From Noviherbaspirillum aerium (lineage in GTDB: Bacteria > Pseudomonadota > Gammaproteobacteria > Burkholderiales > Burkholderiaceae_D), in assembly GCF_008929045.1 (NCBI RefSeq), contig NZ_VFAH01000002.1, positions 552,326-616,325 of the forward strand: a stretch of DNA of 64,000 bases, read 5' to 3'. Position numbers and translations under genes: made by a program. How positions within the stretch are numbered: position 1 is the first letter of the stretch; each line of letters begins with the position of its first letter. The notes beneath the pieces are model-generated. The model did not search any database and was not told where the DNA came from. It saw only the letters and a list, made by a program, of their open reading frames with translations. Below are positions 18,255 to 28,296 of the stretch, in pieces.

Positions 18255-18818
18255 ATGACACTAGCCGGTTTCATTCAGCAGTATGGATATTTTGCGCTTG
18301 CCCTCGGCGCCTTCCTGGAAGGCGAGGCCGTTGTCATTGCGGCCGGGCTGGCGGCCTATCACGGCCATCTTGCATTACCTTTAGTTATTGTAATTGCGGC
18401 AACGGCAAGCTTTCTCGGGGACCAGCCTTACTTCTACGCGGGCCGTCTTTACGGCCCTTCGTTGCTGTTGCGCTTTCCCTCCCTGTGCACACGCAAGGAC
18501 CGCATCGATGATTTGATCGCGCGGCATCATGTCCTGCTGGTTCCCTCGCTCAGGTTTCTCTACGGCTTGCGCATCGTCGGCCTGGTCATGATAGGCATGA
18601 GCGGCATAGGCGTTGTTCCCTTTCAGCTGCTCAACATGTTCAGCGCCCTGGTCTGGGCCGTTGCCTTTGCATTCATCGGCTATGCGACCGGACATGGCAT
18701 CCATCTTCTGGGCGCCAGTTCGGATGTCACCCAGATCATTGTCGTAGCGACCGTACTGTTGAGCTGCACCATTGCCTATGTCGTTTTGCAGCGGCGCAAA
18801 AACGATCCCGACCAGTAA
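18255..18818 (+). CDS. DedA/SNARE-associated family membrane protein
   Basis: This roughly 187-residue polytopic protein has the DedA landmarks: an early acidic motif in GAFLEGEAVVIAAG, a second FLGDQPYFYAGRLYG segment and the conserved R in LRFLYGLRIVG. DedA proteins are undecaprenyl-phosphate or phospholipid translocases needed for envelope stability and proton-motive-force homeostasis. ATG at 18255 has AAGG ten bases upstream; a TTG at 18246 is too close to that site. Confidence 0.9.
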   Translation: MTLAGFIQQYGYFALALGAFLEGEAVVIAAGLAAYHGHLALPLVIVIAATASFLGDQPYFYAGRLYGPSLLLRFPSLCTRKDRIDDLIARHHVLLVPSLRFLYGLRIVGLVMIGMSGIGVVPFQLLNMFSALVWAVAFAFIGYATGHGIHLLGASSDVTQIIVVATVLLSCTIAYVVLQRRKNDPDQ

Positions 18819-18847
18819 TCGGTTGCTTCCTTTACGGCTTATCCTTC

Positions 18848-18884
18848 ACTGCCAGTTAATTAAGGGATTTAATTAACTGGCAGT
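18848..18884. terminator. AT-rich 16-bp perfect hairpin between convergent genes
   Basis: ACTGCCAGTTAATTAA and its exact reverse complement flank a five-base loop GGGAT. It lies 30 bp after dedA and about 90 bp before the 3' end of the opposing gene. There is no terminal U-run, but the A+T-rich inner stem would give U-rich transcript in both directions, so a bidirectional terminator is the likeliest role. A protein-binding palindrome is the alternative. Confidence 0.6.
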
Positions 18885-18976
18885 TGATGTCGGCCATGAT
18901 GCGGCAAGATCTTTAAATGCCGCTCATGCCATGGGATGCCCCATGGCAGCCGGATATGCGCATGGCGAAGATAAGC

Positions 18977-19561
18977 TTATTGCGTCGTCTGCGCCGGCTG
19001 GGCCTCGACAGGCGCTTGAAGCGGAGGCTGGGCGCCCGGCTGCGCTTGCGGCGGCTGTGAGGGTGTGGCCGCGGACGGAGCAGGCGCCGGCTGCGTCGCC
19101 GGGGAACCGCCTGAGGCGGATGCGCCCGATGTCGATGCGCCGGATGTGCCTGCGCCCGACGACTGTGCCAGCGAGCGCCGTTCCGCCTGGGCGACGGCGA
19201 GATCGTGACTGGCCTTGGCTTCCTTTTCGCACGCCTTTTTCGCGTCGCCGACCTGGTCGCCGCATTTGGCCTTGGCTATGTTGTATTGCGCCTCGGCTTT
19301 TGATTTCTCCATGTCAAGCCGGGCTTTCGGCGTATCTCTTTCGCTCACCTTCGCTTGGGCCTGGGCAATCGTCTTCTGCCCTTCCGCTTCGGCCTTGCAG
19401 ATTGCCTTGGCGTTGTCTTGAAGCTTGTCGCATTTCTCCATTGCCACCTTGTACTGCTGTTCCGTGCCGTCTTTCTGCTGTTGCTGGCCCTGCTGTGCAA
19501 ATGCCAGGCCGGCGCACGACATGCTCAAGGATGCAGCGATCAATGTCAGTTTCAGTCTCAT
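18977..19561 (-). CDS. Exported Cys- and Ala/Gln-rich protein with low-complexity tail
   Basis: A strong ribosome site (GAGGAGG, five bases before ATG) and a signal peptide (LTLIAASLSMSCAGLAFA) define this 194-residue protein. The mature part has two similar Cys-pair modules, CDKLQDNAKAICKAEAEGQK and CGDQVGDAKKACEKEAKA, probably an internal duplication forming disulfides in the periplasm. Then comes a Gly/Ala/Ser and Pro/Gln-rich tail of about 60 residues that is probably disordered. No function is known. It is separated from the fasciclin gene by a divergent promoter region. Confidence 0.75.
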   Translation of the reverse strand: MRLKLTLIAASLSMSCAGLAFAQQGQQQQKDGTEQQYKVAMEKCDKLQDNAKAICKAEAEGQKTIAQAQAKVSERDTPKARLDMEKSKAEAQYNIAKAKCGDQVGDAKKACEKEAKASHDLAVAQAERRSLAQSSGAGTSGASTSGASASGGSPATQPAPAPSAATPSQPPQAQPGAQPPLQAPVEAQPAQTTQ

Positions 19562-19782
19562 GAGATCCTCCTCGGGAAATTCATCAAAGCCAAGGCCGGC
19601 AGCAAGCTCCGTGCCATTTCCCCACCTGCGGGCGGCTGGTCCATTTTCATTGCCTGAAAACTCAAGCAAGTGCGGTCCATGACAGAAAATCGCCGGTTTC
19701 GTCTTAGTCAACTTTTTACAAGCCGCTTGAAAATACGGCAAGTAATTCAATAACAACGCCATTCTCGTGAAAAACAACCATC

Positions 19783-19799
19783 ATTTGTCTAGGACAAAT
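19783..19799. promoter_or_regulatory. Operator-like palindrome in divergent promoter
   Basis: ATTTGTC and GACAAAT form a perfect 7-bp inverted repeat around TAG. It lies in the 341-bp gap between the exported-protein gene (leftward) and the fasciclin gene (rightward), within an A+T-rich stretch that also contains TTTGACA at 19811. TTGTC-N3-GACAA resembles a compact dimeric regulator site; the regulator is unknown. Confidence 0.4.
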
Positions 19800-19902
19800 A
19801 ACATTTTCATTTGACAGACATCAAGTGCAGCAAAGCGCACCTTCCTATCATTCGAGCATGGCAGCCGCGATCGACGCTGCTTTAACGTTCAAGGAGAGTG
19901 AC

Positions 19903-20865
19903 ATGAGACGCGCAACATACCTGCTTGCGGTGATGGCGACTGCATTTCTTACCGCTTGCGGCGGCAGTGATAACGATGACTTGCCGGTGACGACAACGAC
20001 GGCGGCAGCGACCACCATCGACAAGGTGGCCCAGGATCGCGGCTTTGGCGCGCTGCTGGCCGCGGCGACCAAGGCCGAACTCGGATCGGCCCTGTCGGAT
20101 GCCAATGCACAGCTCACCGTGCTGGCGCCCACCGACGCCGCCTTCAACAATCTTGCCACCGCGCTGGGATTTGCCAACGCGACCGCCATGGTCAATGCCC
20201 TGCCGGCGGCGACGCTGAAAAACATTCTGAGCTATCACGTCCTGCCCGGCAACAAACCGGCCGCCCAACTCACCGCCGCCGCGCAGTCGAACCAGGCCAC
20301 GCTGTACAGCTTCGAAGGGCAGCCGGCGTCGGTCGCGGTCAATACTGCGGGCGGCGTAAAAGTGGGGGATGCCGTCCTGACCAACGCCAATGTCGTCGCC
20401 ACCGATGTCGCCGCCAGCAATGGCGTCATCCATGCGATCGACAAGGTACTGGTGCCGCCGGGGGTACTGAACATCGTTCAGATGGCGCAGCTTAATCCGG
20501 AGCTGTCTTCGCTGGTTGGCGCTGTCACGCGCGCCAATCTGCAGGGCACGCTGTCGGGTGCCGGCCCGTTCACCGTGTTTGCGCCCACCAACGCCGCTTT
20601 CGCCGCCGCGCCCTCCGGCCTGAGTACGCAGCAACTCTCCACCGTGCTGACCTATCATGTGCTCGGCACGCAAGTGCTGGCGTCGCAGATTCCGTTCGGC
20701 ACGCCCATCGGCACCGCGGCCAACCAGGCAATCACGTTCAATGCGGGCACGCCGCCGACGATTACCGATACCACATCGACGCCGGCACGCATCACCGCAA
20801 CCAATGTGCGCGCCAGCAACGGCGTGATTCACCTGATCGACAAGGTGCTGATACCGGCGCTGTAG
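19903..20865 (+). CDS. Lipoprotein with two fasciclin (FAS1) domains
   Basis: A lipobox (AFLTACGG, lipidated Cys) follows a short signal peptide, and AAGGAG stands upstream of this ATG. Two FAS1 repeats follow: each has the H1 motif (LTVLAPTDAAF; FTVFAPTNAAF), a central YHVLPG or YHVLGT motif, and a terminal NGVIHxIDKVL. FAS1 domains mediate adhesion to surfaces or matrix partners. A Thr/Asp-rich linker joins lipid anchor and domains. It is probably outer-membrane or periplasm anchored and a matrix or attachment factor, in line with the c-di-GMP genes elsewhere in the window. Confidence 0.93.
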   Translation: MRRATYLLAVMATAFLTACGGSDNDDLPVTTTTAAATTIDKVAQDRGFGALLAAATKAELGSALSDANAQLTVLAPTDAAFNNLATALGFANATAMVNALPAATLKNILSYHVLPGNKPAAQLTAAAQSNQATLYSFEGQPASVAVNTAGGVKVGDAVLTNANVVATDVAASNGVIHAIDKVLVPPGVLNIVQMAQLNPELSSLVGAVTRANLQGTLSGAGPFTVFAPTNAAFAAAPSGLSTQQLSTVLTYHVLGTQVLASQIPFGTPIGTAANQAITFNAGTPPTITDTTSTPARITATNVRASNGVIHLIDKVLIPAL

Positions 20866-20888
20866 CATGTGCCGGCGATAGCGCGACG

Positions 20889-20950
20889 CTGCCATGGCGA
20901 CAACCTCAACGCCATGGCAGACTAACCGGAGCGCTCTCTGAACGCTCCGG
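20889..20950. terminator. Two consecutive hairpins after fasciclin gene
   Basis: CTGCCATGGCG and CGCCATGGCAG (20889-20920) are perfect inverted repeats, followed directly by CCGGAGCG and CGCTCCGG (20926-20950). Neither has a clear T-run. Together they may end transcription from the fasciclin gene or stabilise its 3' end. Confidence 0.5.
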
Positions 20951-21006
20951 TCCCGCTGGACGCGGGGAGACCGGAAAATCGGTTTGCCATGGACGCATGG
21001 CAGGCG

Positions 21007-21432
21007 CTATGCGTCCTCGTACTCCCCGAGCAATTCCTCCTGCCTCGCCTCGGCTGCCACATGCAGTAGCCATACCGGCTTCAATTCATGCGCCGGGTGG
21101 TGGGCGCGGTGCTTGGAAAACCAGAACACGTCGGACAAGTCCTCATCTTCATGCGATGAGGCCATTACAAGCTTGTCTTCCGGCACGTCTCCATAATCGA
21201 AGGCTTCAAGGCAGGCATCCTCGACCGACTCCTTCCACGCTTCGCATTCCCTGCCCCAGGCCATCAGATAGCGGCAGCCCGCCTCGACCAGCCAGCGGCT
21301 CGCTTCCCATTGCCACATCTCGGAAATCTCGTCGTCGACGATGAGGATGGCCTTGAACGGCGGCTTGTTTTCCAGCGGCGGCAAGTCGCCGTCGGGCGGC
21401 AGGCGAAGATAATGGGGAGACGGATTGTGCAT
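21007..21432 (-). CDS. Hypothetical acidic protein (141 aa)
   Basis: The product starts MHNPSPHYLRLPPDGDLPP and contains FKAILIVDDEISEMWQWEASRWLVEAGCRYLMAWGRECEAW and an acidic SSHEDEDLSDVFWF stretch. The strand-helix pattern suggests a small alpha/beta domain, and the IDD-like segment is not a receiver domain. I do not recognise a function. It lies 19 bp after the 2H-like gene on the same strand and is probably co-transcribed with it. Confidence 0.65.
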   Translation of the reverse strand: MHNPSPHYLRLPPDGDLPPLENKPPFKAILIVDDEISEMWQWEASRWLVEAGCRYLMAWGRECEAWKESVEDACLEAFDYGDVPEDKLVMASSHEDEDLSDVFWFSKHRAHHPAHELKPVWLLHVAAEARQEELLGEYEDA

Positions 21433-21451
21433 GACACGTGGCTCGCGTGAT

Positions 21452-22039
21452 TCATCGAACGGGTTGCGGGAATTGCGGGAATTGCGGGGATGGCGACGAG
21501 ATTGTACCGCGCTCGCGTTCCTCCCTCTCCTTGCGGAGCTGGTGCGCGTAACGCCGCGCTGCCGGCGGAATCGGCTGCCAGTCGAACTGCCGGCCGATGG
21601 TGATATGAAAGTCCGGCTCCGGCGGCAGGCCGAGCTCGGCGCGTATCTGCTGGAACTCCTCGCTGTAGACCGGCAATGACCAGAAGCCAAAGTGCCGGCG
21701 CACCTCGACGTCATAGGCGATATCCACTTCGACGCCCTCGTACTTTCCCCACAACTGCATGTTCGGCACATGTTCCTCGTGCCGCACGATGGTGACATGC
21801 GTGCCGAAGATCGGGCGGTTCAGCCGCAGGGCCTGGCCGTAGCGGCGTTCAATGAACCACTGGTACAGCAGGTCGAGATCGTCTTCCGGCAACGTTGCTA
21901 CCAGCGAGCGCTTGTCATAGGGCTTGCTGGAACGTCTCGGGGGCAGGTCGTAGGCAAGTCTACCGCGTACGGTGAGGCGCTTCATTTGCTGGAAGGCCAG
22001 ATACAGGGCCGGAAAATTCGCATTCCGGTTCGACAACAT
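21452..22039 (-). CDS. 2H-phosphoesterase-like protein
   Basis: Two H-x-T motifs, THVTIVR and FHITIGR, separated by about 75 residues, match the signature of the 2H phosphoesterase superfamily (RNA ligase/cyclic phosphodiesterase, AKAP18-like). These enzymes open 2',3'-cyclic phosphates or process related nucleotides. Start is not certain: ATG codons at 22111, 22039 and 21985 all keep both motifs. The C-terminal tail carries a small tandem repeat (QFPQFPQ) encoded by three copies of a nine-base unit. It is co-directional with the next small gene. Confidence 0.6.
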   Translation of the reverse strand: MLSNRNANFPALYLAFQQMKRLTVRGRLAYDLPPRRSSKPYDKRSLVATLPEDDLDLLYQWFIERRYGQALRLNRPIFGTHVTIVRHEEHVPNMQLWGKYEGVEVDIAYDVEVRRHFGFWSLPVYSEEFQQIRAELGLPPEPDFHITIGRQFDWQPIPPAARRYAHQLRKEREERERGTISSPSPQFPQFPQPVR

Positions 22040-22198
22040 GTTGCGCCAGCCATTCCTGCCCGTCCGCATTGCGCGGACATGAGGGCTGTTGCCATACTGC
22101 GCGGCAATCATGCAAGGGACCGATGGAACACCCTGACGTCGATCTTCTGGTTTCACCGGACTGCCTCTCTTCAAGGGCGGGTCCTGCGGACAAGGCGG

Positions 22199-23068
22199 TC
22201 AGATGCTCACCGTGCCCCTGCCAATCTCGATAACCCTGCCGCCGACACGGATGACGCCATCGATGGAAACCGACAGCTGCAGCCTGCAGGGTCGATCGAC
22301 TGCCTCGCCTTGACTGATCATGTGCGATGCCGGCAGCGGATAAGCGTTGGCGATCAGCCATCCGCCGAAATTGGCGCAGGCGGAGCCTGTGCCGGGGTCT
22401 TCGGCGATGCCGCCGCCCGCTCCCACAAAGAATTGCCTTGCGAGGACGCCGCCGGCGCGCGCCGGATCGAAGGCGAAGACATAAGCGGACTTGCGTCCCA
22501 CGCTGTTGGCCGGCCACTGCGCGATCCGTCCGCCATCGGGCCGGGCGCGGCGCACCGCCTCCGTGGTTCGCAGGGGCACCAGCAGCTGATCGGCGCCGGT
22601 ATCGACCCATGCCGGCGCGGCAAGCAGATCGGCGTCCTGCAAGCCAAGCAATGCGCAGAGATCCGAGGCCGGCAGATCGACCGCGGATGTTTTCGGCTTC
22701 CCGGCATGGGGCGCGGCAAAGGTCCACACATCGCCGTGCGCGGACAGCGGAACGCCGCCGGCCTTGAATTCGAGGCGGAAATCGTCGCCCGCGCCCAGCA
22801 GTTCCCGCACGACATGGGCGCTGCCGAGCGCCGGATGCCCGGCAAACCGCATTTCACCGCCCGGCGTGAAAATGCGGACCCGGGCCGCCGCCTCCTCGGC
22901 ATTGTCGGGAGGCAGGAGAAAGGTGGTCTCGGACAGGTTGAATTGCCGCGCGAGCGCCTGCATTGTTGCCGCATCCATGCCGCGCGCATCTTCAAACACG
23001 CACAGGGGATTGCCGCCGAAGGTGGACTCGGCGAAGACGTTCAGCAGGCGGTAGGCGTAAGTGGACAT
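22199..23068 (-). CDS. PhzF-family isomerase/epimerase
   Basis: This 289-residue protein shows PhzF-family landmarks: the N-terminal LLNVFAESTFGGNPLCVF, the acidic active-site segment FNLSETTFLL with catalytic Glu, and EDPGTGSACANFGGWL in the second half. The fold is a diaminopimelate-epimerase-like pair of barrels. PhzF itself acts in phenazine synthesis, but no other phz gene is present, so this is probably a general family member of unknown substrate. It is followed on the same strand by the 2H-like gene. Confidence 0.9.
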   Translation of the reverse strand: MSTYAYRLLNVFAESTFGGNPLCVFEDARGMDAATMQALARQFNLSETTFLLPPDNAEEAAARVRIFTPGGEMRFAGHPALGSAHVVRELLGAGDDFRLEFKAGGVPLSAHGDVWTFAAPHAGKPKTSAVDLPASDLCALLGLQDADLLAAPAWVDTGADQLLVPLRTTEAVRRARPDGGRIAQWPANSVGRKSAYVFAFDPARAGGVLARQFFVGAGGGIAEDPGTGSACANFGGWLIANAYPLPASHMISQGEAVDRPCRLQLSVSIDGVIRVGGRVIEIGRGTVSI

Positions 23069-23274
23069 GAGGCTGGCAAGAGACAACGGGAAGGCGTCAT
23101 TCTAAAGATCCGGCCGAAAATAGGTTGGGCCGGCTCCCTCGCCCCGGCCTCCCTCAGACGAAGAGATGAGATCACTTTTAACCAAAACGCAAAAATGAAT
23201 TCACTTTTCCCTTCACCTATCGCTTTTAATAACAAATACACTTTCCTTACTTCCATTTAACACACTGCCACTCC

Positions 23275-23958
23275 ATGCCCATTCAAGCGATCCTGTTCGA
23301 CGCCTACGGCACGCTGTTCGACGTCTATTCGATCAGCGCACTGGCGGAAAAGCTGTTTCGGGGCAAGGGCGAGGCATTGGCCAATCTGTGGCGCGCCAAG
23401 CAGATCGAGTACACCCAGCTGCGCACTCTCTGCTCGATGTACAAGCCGTTCTGGGAAGTGACCCAGGATGCGCTGCTGTTTTCCTGCAAGAAGCTCGAGC
23501 TTGACCTGACGCTGGATGCCCAGCATGCGCTGATGTCGCAGTATGCGAAGCTGCAGCCCTTCCCGGAATGCATTTCGGTCCTTGAACAGTTGAAGCGGGA
23601 CGGCTTCAAGCTGGCGATCCTGTCGAACGGCAATCCGCAGATGCTCGAAACCGTCGTCAAGGCGGCCGGGATGGAACCGCTGTTCAATCACCTGCTCTCA
23701 GTCGACAGCGTCAGGAAATACAAGACCGCGCCCGAGGCCTACCAGATGGGGCCGGACATTTTCGGCGTGGCGCCCAAGAATCTGCTGTTCGTTTCCAGCA
23801 ACGGCTGGGATGTCTGCGGCGCCAGCTGGTTCGGCTACAAGACCTTCTGGGTCAACCGGGCCGGAGCGCCGATGGAGGAACTGGGGGTCACGCCCAGCCG
23901 CGAAGGCCGCACGCTGGACGACCTGCCGGCCTTCGTCAGGCAGGAAGCCTCAAGCTAG
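23275..23958 (+). CDS. Haloacid dehalogenase type II (L-2-haloacid dehalogenase family)
   Basis: The nucleophile Asp9 in LFDAYGTLFDV, an Arg about residue 40 in NLWRAKQIEY, SNGN at motif II, Lys in SVRKYKTAPEAY and SSNGWDVCGASWFGY match type II haloacid dehalogenases of the HAD superfamily, cytosolic enzymes turning L-2-haloacids into D-2-hydroxyacids. The length of 227 residues is normal. It is 115 bp upstream of malate synthase on the same strand; haloacetate would yield glycolate, which links to glyoxylate and malate synthase, but that coupling is inference. Confidence 0.9.
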   Translation: MPIQAILFDAYGTLFDVYSISALAEKLFRGKGEALANLWRAKQIEYTQLRTLCSMYKPFWEVTQDALLFSCKKLELDLTLDAQHALMSQYAKLQPFPECISVLEQLKRDGFKLAILSNGNPQMLETVVKAAGMEPLFNHLLSVDSVRKYKTAPEAYQMGPDIFGVAPKNLLFVSSNGWDVCGASWFGYKTFWVNRAGAPMEELGVTPSREGRTLDDLPAFVRQEASS

Positions 23959-24073
23959 GAAGATGGCAATCCCCATGCGAAATTCCATTGCGTTGTCCGC
24001 ATTGCATTGTCCGAATTGCTTTATTCACGTATCACCATTACAAACATAAACAACCATAAAGAGGTCTCTCACA

Positions 24074-26302
24074 ATGACTAATCGCACTCCTTGCCATCGG
24101 CTTCAGGTTTCCACCGTCCTGTACCAGTTCATCGAAGACAAGGTGCTTCCCGGCACCGGCATCGACAGCGATGCCTTCTGGAAGGGCTTCGACGCCATCG
24201 CCCACGACCTGGCGCCGAAAAACGCCGCGCTGCTGGCAGAGCGCGATCGCCTGCAGATCGAGCTGGACAACTGGCACAAGGCCAATCCCGGTCCGATCAA
24301 GAACATGGAAGCCTACCGCGCCCACCTGGAATCCATCGGCTACCTGGTGCCGCAGCCCCAGGACGTCAAGGCCACGACCACCAATGTCGATGCCGAGCTG
24401 GCCCTGCAGGCCGGCCCGCAGCTGGTGGTGCCGATCCTGAACGCCCGCTATGCGCTCAATGCCGCCAATGCGCGCTGGGGTTCGCTCTATGACGCCCTGT
24501 ACGGCACCGATGCCATCCCCGAGAGCGACGGCGCGACCAAGGCCGGCCCCGGCGGACAAGGCTACAACCCGATCCGCGGCGCGAAGGTCGTCGCCTTCGC
24601 GCGCGGCTTCCTCGACCAGGCCGCGCCGCTGGCCAGCGGCTCGCACCGCGAAGCCGCCGCCTACCAGATCATCGACGGCAAGCTCAGCGTCAAGCTGCAG
24701 AACGGCAGCACCACCGGCCTGGCCGACGAAAGCAAGTTCATCGGCTACCAGGGCCAGGCGAACGATCCGACTTCCGTGCTGCTGATCAACAACGGCCTGC
24801 ACGTCGATATCCAGATCGACCGCGGCACGCGCATCGGCAAGGATGACCCGGCGGGCGTGGCCGACGTGGTGATCGAATCGGCACTGTCGACCATTCTCGA
24901 CCTCGAGGATTCGGTGGCGGCGGTCGATGCGCAGGACAAGGTGCTGGCCTACAGCAACTGGCTCGGCATCCTGCAGGCGACGCTGTCGGAAAGCGTGACC
25001 AAGGGCGACAAGACCTTTACCCGCAGCCTCAACGGCGACCGCCAGTACACCGCCGGCGTCGGCGCCACCAATGCCAGGGACGGCGTGGTCACCCTGCACG
25101 GCCGCTCCCTGCTGTTCCTGCGCAATGTCGGCCACCTGATGACCAATCCGGCCATCCTGCTGGAGAACGGCCAGGAAATCCCGGAAGGCATCATGGACGC
25201 GGTCGTGACCACCACCATCGCGCTGCACGACCTCAAGCGCAAGGCCGGCCAGACCATCGGCAATTCGCGCACCGGCTCGGTGTATATCGTCAAGCCGAAG
25301 ATGCACGGCCCGGCCGAAGTCGCGTTCGCCAGCGAACTGTTCGGCCGCGTGGAAGGCCTGCTCGGCCTGCCGGCCAATACCGTCAAGCTCGGCATCATGG
25401 ACGAGGAGCGCCGCACCAGCGTCAACCTGAAGGCCTGCATCAATGAAGCGCGCGCGCGCGTCGCCTTCATCAACACCGGCTTCCTCGACCGCACCGGCGA
25501 CGAGATGCACACCGCGATGCATGCCGGCCCGATGCTGCGCAAGGGCGACATGAAGACCAGCGCCTGGCTGTCCGCCTACGAGCGCAGCAACGTGCTGGTC
25601 GGCCTGTCCTGCGGCCTGCGCGGACGCGCCCAGATCGGCAAGGGCATGTGGGCCATGCCCGACCTGATGGCCGCCATGCTGGAGCAGAAGATCGCCCATC
25701 CCAAGGCCGGCGCCAACACCGCCTGGGTGCCCTCGCCCACCGCCGCGACGCTGCATGCGCTGCACTACCATCAGGTGAGCGTGGCCAATGTGCAGAAGGA
25801 ACTGGAAAAGATCGATGCCAACGCCGAGACCGCCCGCCTGCTGAACGACCTGCTGAAGGTGCCGGTCGCGGAAGAAGCGAAATGGTCGGCGGCGGAAATC
25901 CAGCAGGAACTGGACAACAATGCGCAGGGCATCCTCGGCTACGTGGTGCGCTGGGTCGACCAGGGCGTTGGCTGCTCCAAGGTGCCCGACATCCACAACG
26001 TCGGCCTGATGGAAGACCGCGCCACGCTGCGCATTTCCAGCCAGCACATCGCCAACTGGCTGCTGCACGGCATCGTCACCAAGGAACAGGTCGATGAAAC
26101 CCTGCAGCGCATGGCCAAGGTGGTGGATGCCCAGAACGACAACGATCCGTTCTACAAGCCGATGGCGCCCGACTTCGAAGCCTCCTATGCCTATCGCGCC
26201 GCGCGCGACCTGGTGATGAAGGGCCTGGAACAGCCCAGCGGCTACACCGAACCGCTGCTGCATGCATGGCGCCTGCGGGTGAAGGCCGAGATGCCGCGAT
26301 AA
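24074..26302 (+). CDS. glcB: Malate synthase G
   Basis: This 742-residue enzyme matches malate synthase G, condensing glyoxylate and acetyl-CoA to malate; the E. coli protein is 723 residues. Characteristic segments include [37 protein letters not shown], [21 protein letters not shown] sequence and [17 protein letters not shown]. An AGAGG ribosome site precedes the ATG. No isocitrate lyase or glycolate oxidase genes are beside it, but the dehalogenase upstream would feed two-carbon acids. A strong terminator follows at 26349. Confidence 0.97.
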   Translation: MTNRTPCHRLQVSTVLYQFIEDKVLPGTGIDSDAFWKGFDAIAHDLAPKNAALLAERDRLQIELDNWHKANPGPIKNMEAYRAHLESIGYLVPQPQDVKATTTNVDAELALQAGPQLVVPILNARYALNAANARWGSLYDALYGTDAIPESDGATKAGPGGQGYNPIRGAKVVAFARGFLDQAAPLASGSHREAAAYQIIDGKLSVKLQNGSTTGLADESKFIGYQGQANDPTSVLLINNGLHVDIQIDRGTRIGKDDPAGVADVVIESALSTILDLEDSVAAVDAQDKVLAYSNWLGILQATLSESVTKGDKTFTRSLNGDRQYTAGVGATNARDGVVTLHGRSLLFLRNVGHLMTNPAILLENGQEIPEGIMDAVVTTTIALHDLKRKAGQTIGNSRTGSVYIVKPKMHGPAEVAFASELFGRVEGLLGLPANTVKLGIMDEERRTSVNLKACINEARARVAFINTGFLDRTGDEMHTAMHAGPMLRKGDMKTSAWLSAYERSNVLVGLSCGLRGRAQIGKGMWAMPDLMAAMLEQKIAHPKAGANTAWVPSPTAATLHALHYHQVSVANVQKELEKIDANAETARLLNDLLKVPVAEEAKWSAAEIQQELDNNAQGILGYVVRWVDQGVGCSKVPDIHNVGLMEDRATLRISSQHIANWLLHGIVTKEQVDETLQRMAKVVDAQNDNDPFYKPMAPDFEASYAYRAARDLVMKGLEQPSGYTEPLLHAWRLRVKAEMPR

Positions 26303-26348
26303 GCTTTTCGGTGCCCGCCCCGCCTTCCGCGGGCATGCGCAAGTCCGC

Positions 26349-26385
26349 ACCCCTGCCGGTTCGCCGGCAGGGGTGTTTTATTTCG
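26349..26385 (+). terminator. Rho-independent terminator after glcB
   Basis: ACCCCTGCCGG, a four-base loop TTCG and CCGGCAGGGGT form a perfect 11-bp stem, followed by GTTTTATTT. The stem is strong and lies 47 bp after the glcB stop. Confidence 0.85.
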
Positions 26386-26539
26386 TGCTCGGGTTGCCGC
26401 GTATTGCCTTGCGCCGATCGCAGGCCGCAAAAAATGGCTGCATGGCGAACTCTGCCTTCGCCTGGTGTCAATGCAAAAGGCTCCCGGCACGGCTTCGCGC
26501 ATCGCCATGCTTGCCGGAATTGCTTGCAGCGCAGCTTGA

Positions 26540-27559
<1,020 letters not shown>

Positions 27560-27660
27560 AGATTCCGGCGCGAAAAGCTGCTGCCCCGGACATAGCAATT
27601 AATGAAGCCTTGCACGCCAACCCGTTCATCGCCGGCCCACTTGTCTTTTAACAACGAAAC

Positions 27661-28035
27661 ATGATGCTGCATTCCCTGCCCTTTCTCTATCCGCGCCTGT
27701 TCCTGGGAAAGGAACCGCCCTCCATCACGATTTCCGAAGGATGGCACCGGCTGGTGCTCGACATGTGCACCGCGATTGATGCCGCCCTGCCGAACGGCAT
27801 GGTGGAAGGTTTTTATATCGAGTCGATCAAGGAAAAGCGCGCACGCCTGAGCGTGAGCTATCACGGCACCTACACCCCGCAGGTCGAGGACATCATCGAT
27901 GCCATCGAAGACCTCAGCACGACGGTCTGCGAGGACTGCGGAGAAACCGGCCGCCAGCGGACCGACGGCTGGATGCGCTGCCTGTGCGACTTCTGCGAGA
28001 AGGAACGGCTGATCCGGCTGAAGCGGGCCGGGTGA
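27661..28035 (+). CDS. Small protein with C-terminal zinc-ribbon-like cysteines
   Basis: I do not recognise a function. The 124-residue protein has an alpha/beta-like N-terminal part (ITISEGWHRLVLDMCTAIDAALPNG, KRARLSVSYHG) and a C-terminal cysteine set CEDCGETG ... CLCDFC that could bind zinc as a ribbon. Such a tail suggests nucleic acid or protein binding. It is 102 bp after ldh on the same strand. Confidence 0.7.
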   Translation: MMLHSLPFLYPRLFLGKEPPSITISEGWHRLVLDMCTAIDAALPNGMVEGFYIESIKEKRARLSVSYHGTYTPQVEDIIDAIEDLSTTVCEDCGETGRQRTDGWMRCLCDFCEKERLIRLKRAG

Positions 28036-28296
28036 ATCAGGCCGGGCAGCTGGAGCGGTTTCATCTCGTGCATGGCCGCCCGGGGCAGAATGCGTTCCGG
28101 AAAGTCTGCCCATACTGCGGGCATGGAAGCATCCACCGCCGGCGCTTCGTTATATGCGCTTCCTTATATATCCGGTATTCCCCATATTCGGTATCCAACA
28201 TCCCGGCGGGTCTATATCTTCCCTGAATGCAAGCGGCTTCCATGCCTCTCACGTCGAGAACGCCGATGCGCCGCTATTTCATGCACAAGGATTTCC

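Noticed and set aside
24038..26350. 770-codon minus-strand frame opposite malate synthase
   Set aside because: Antisense shadow of a strongly biased, clearly coding gene.
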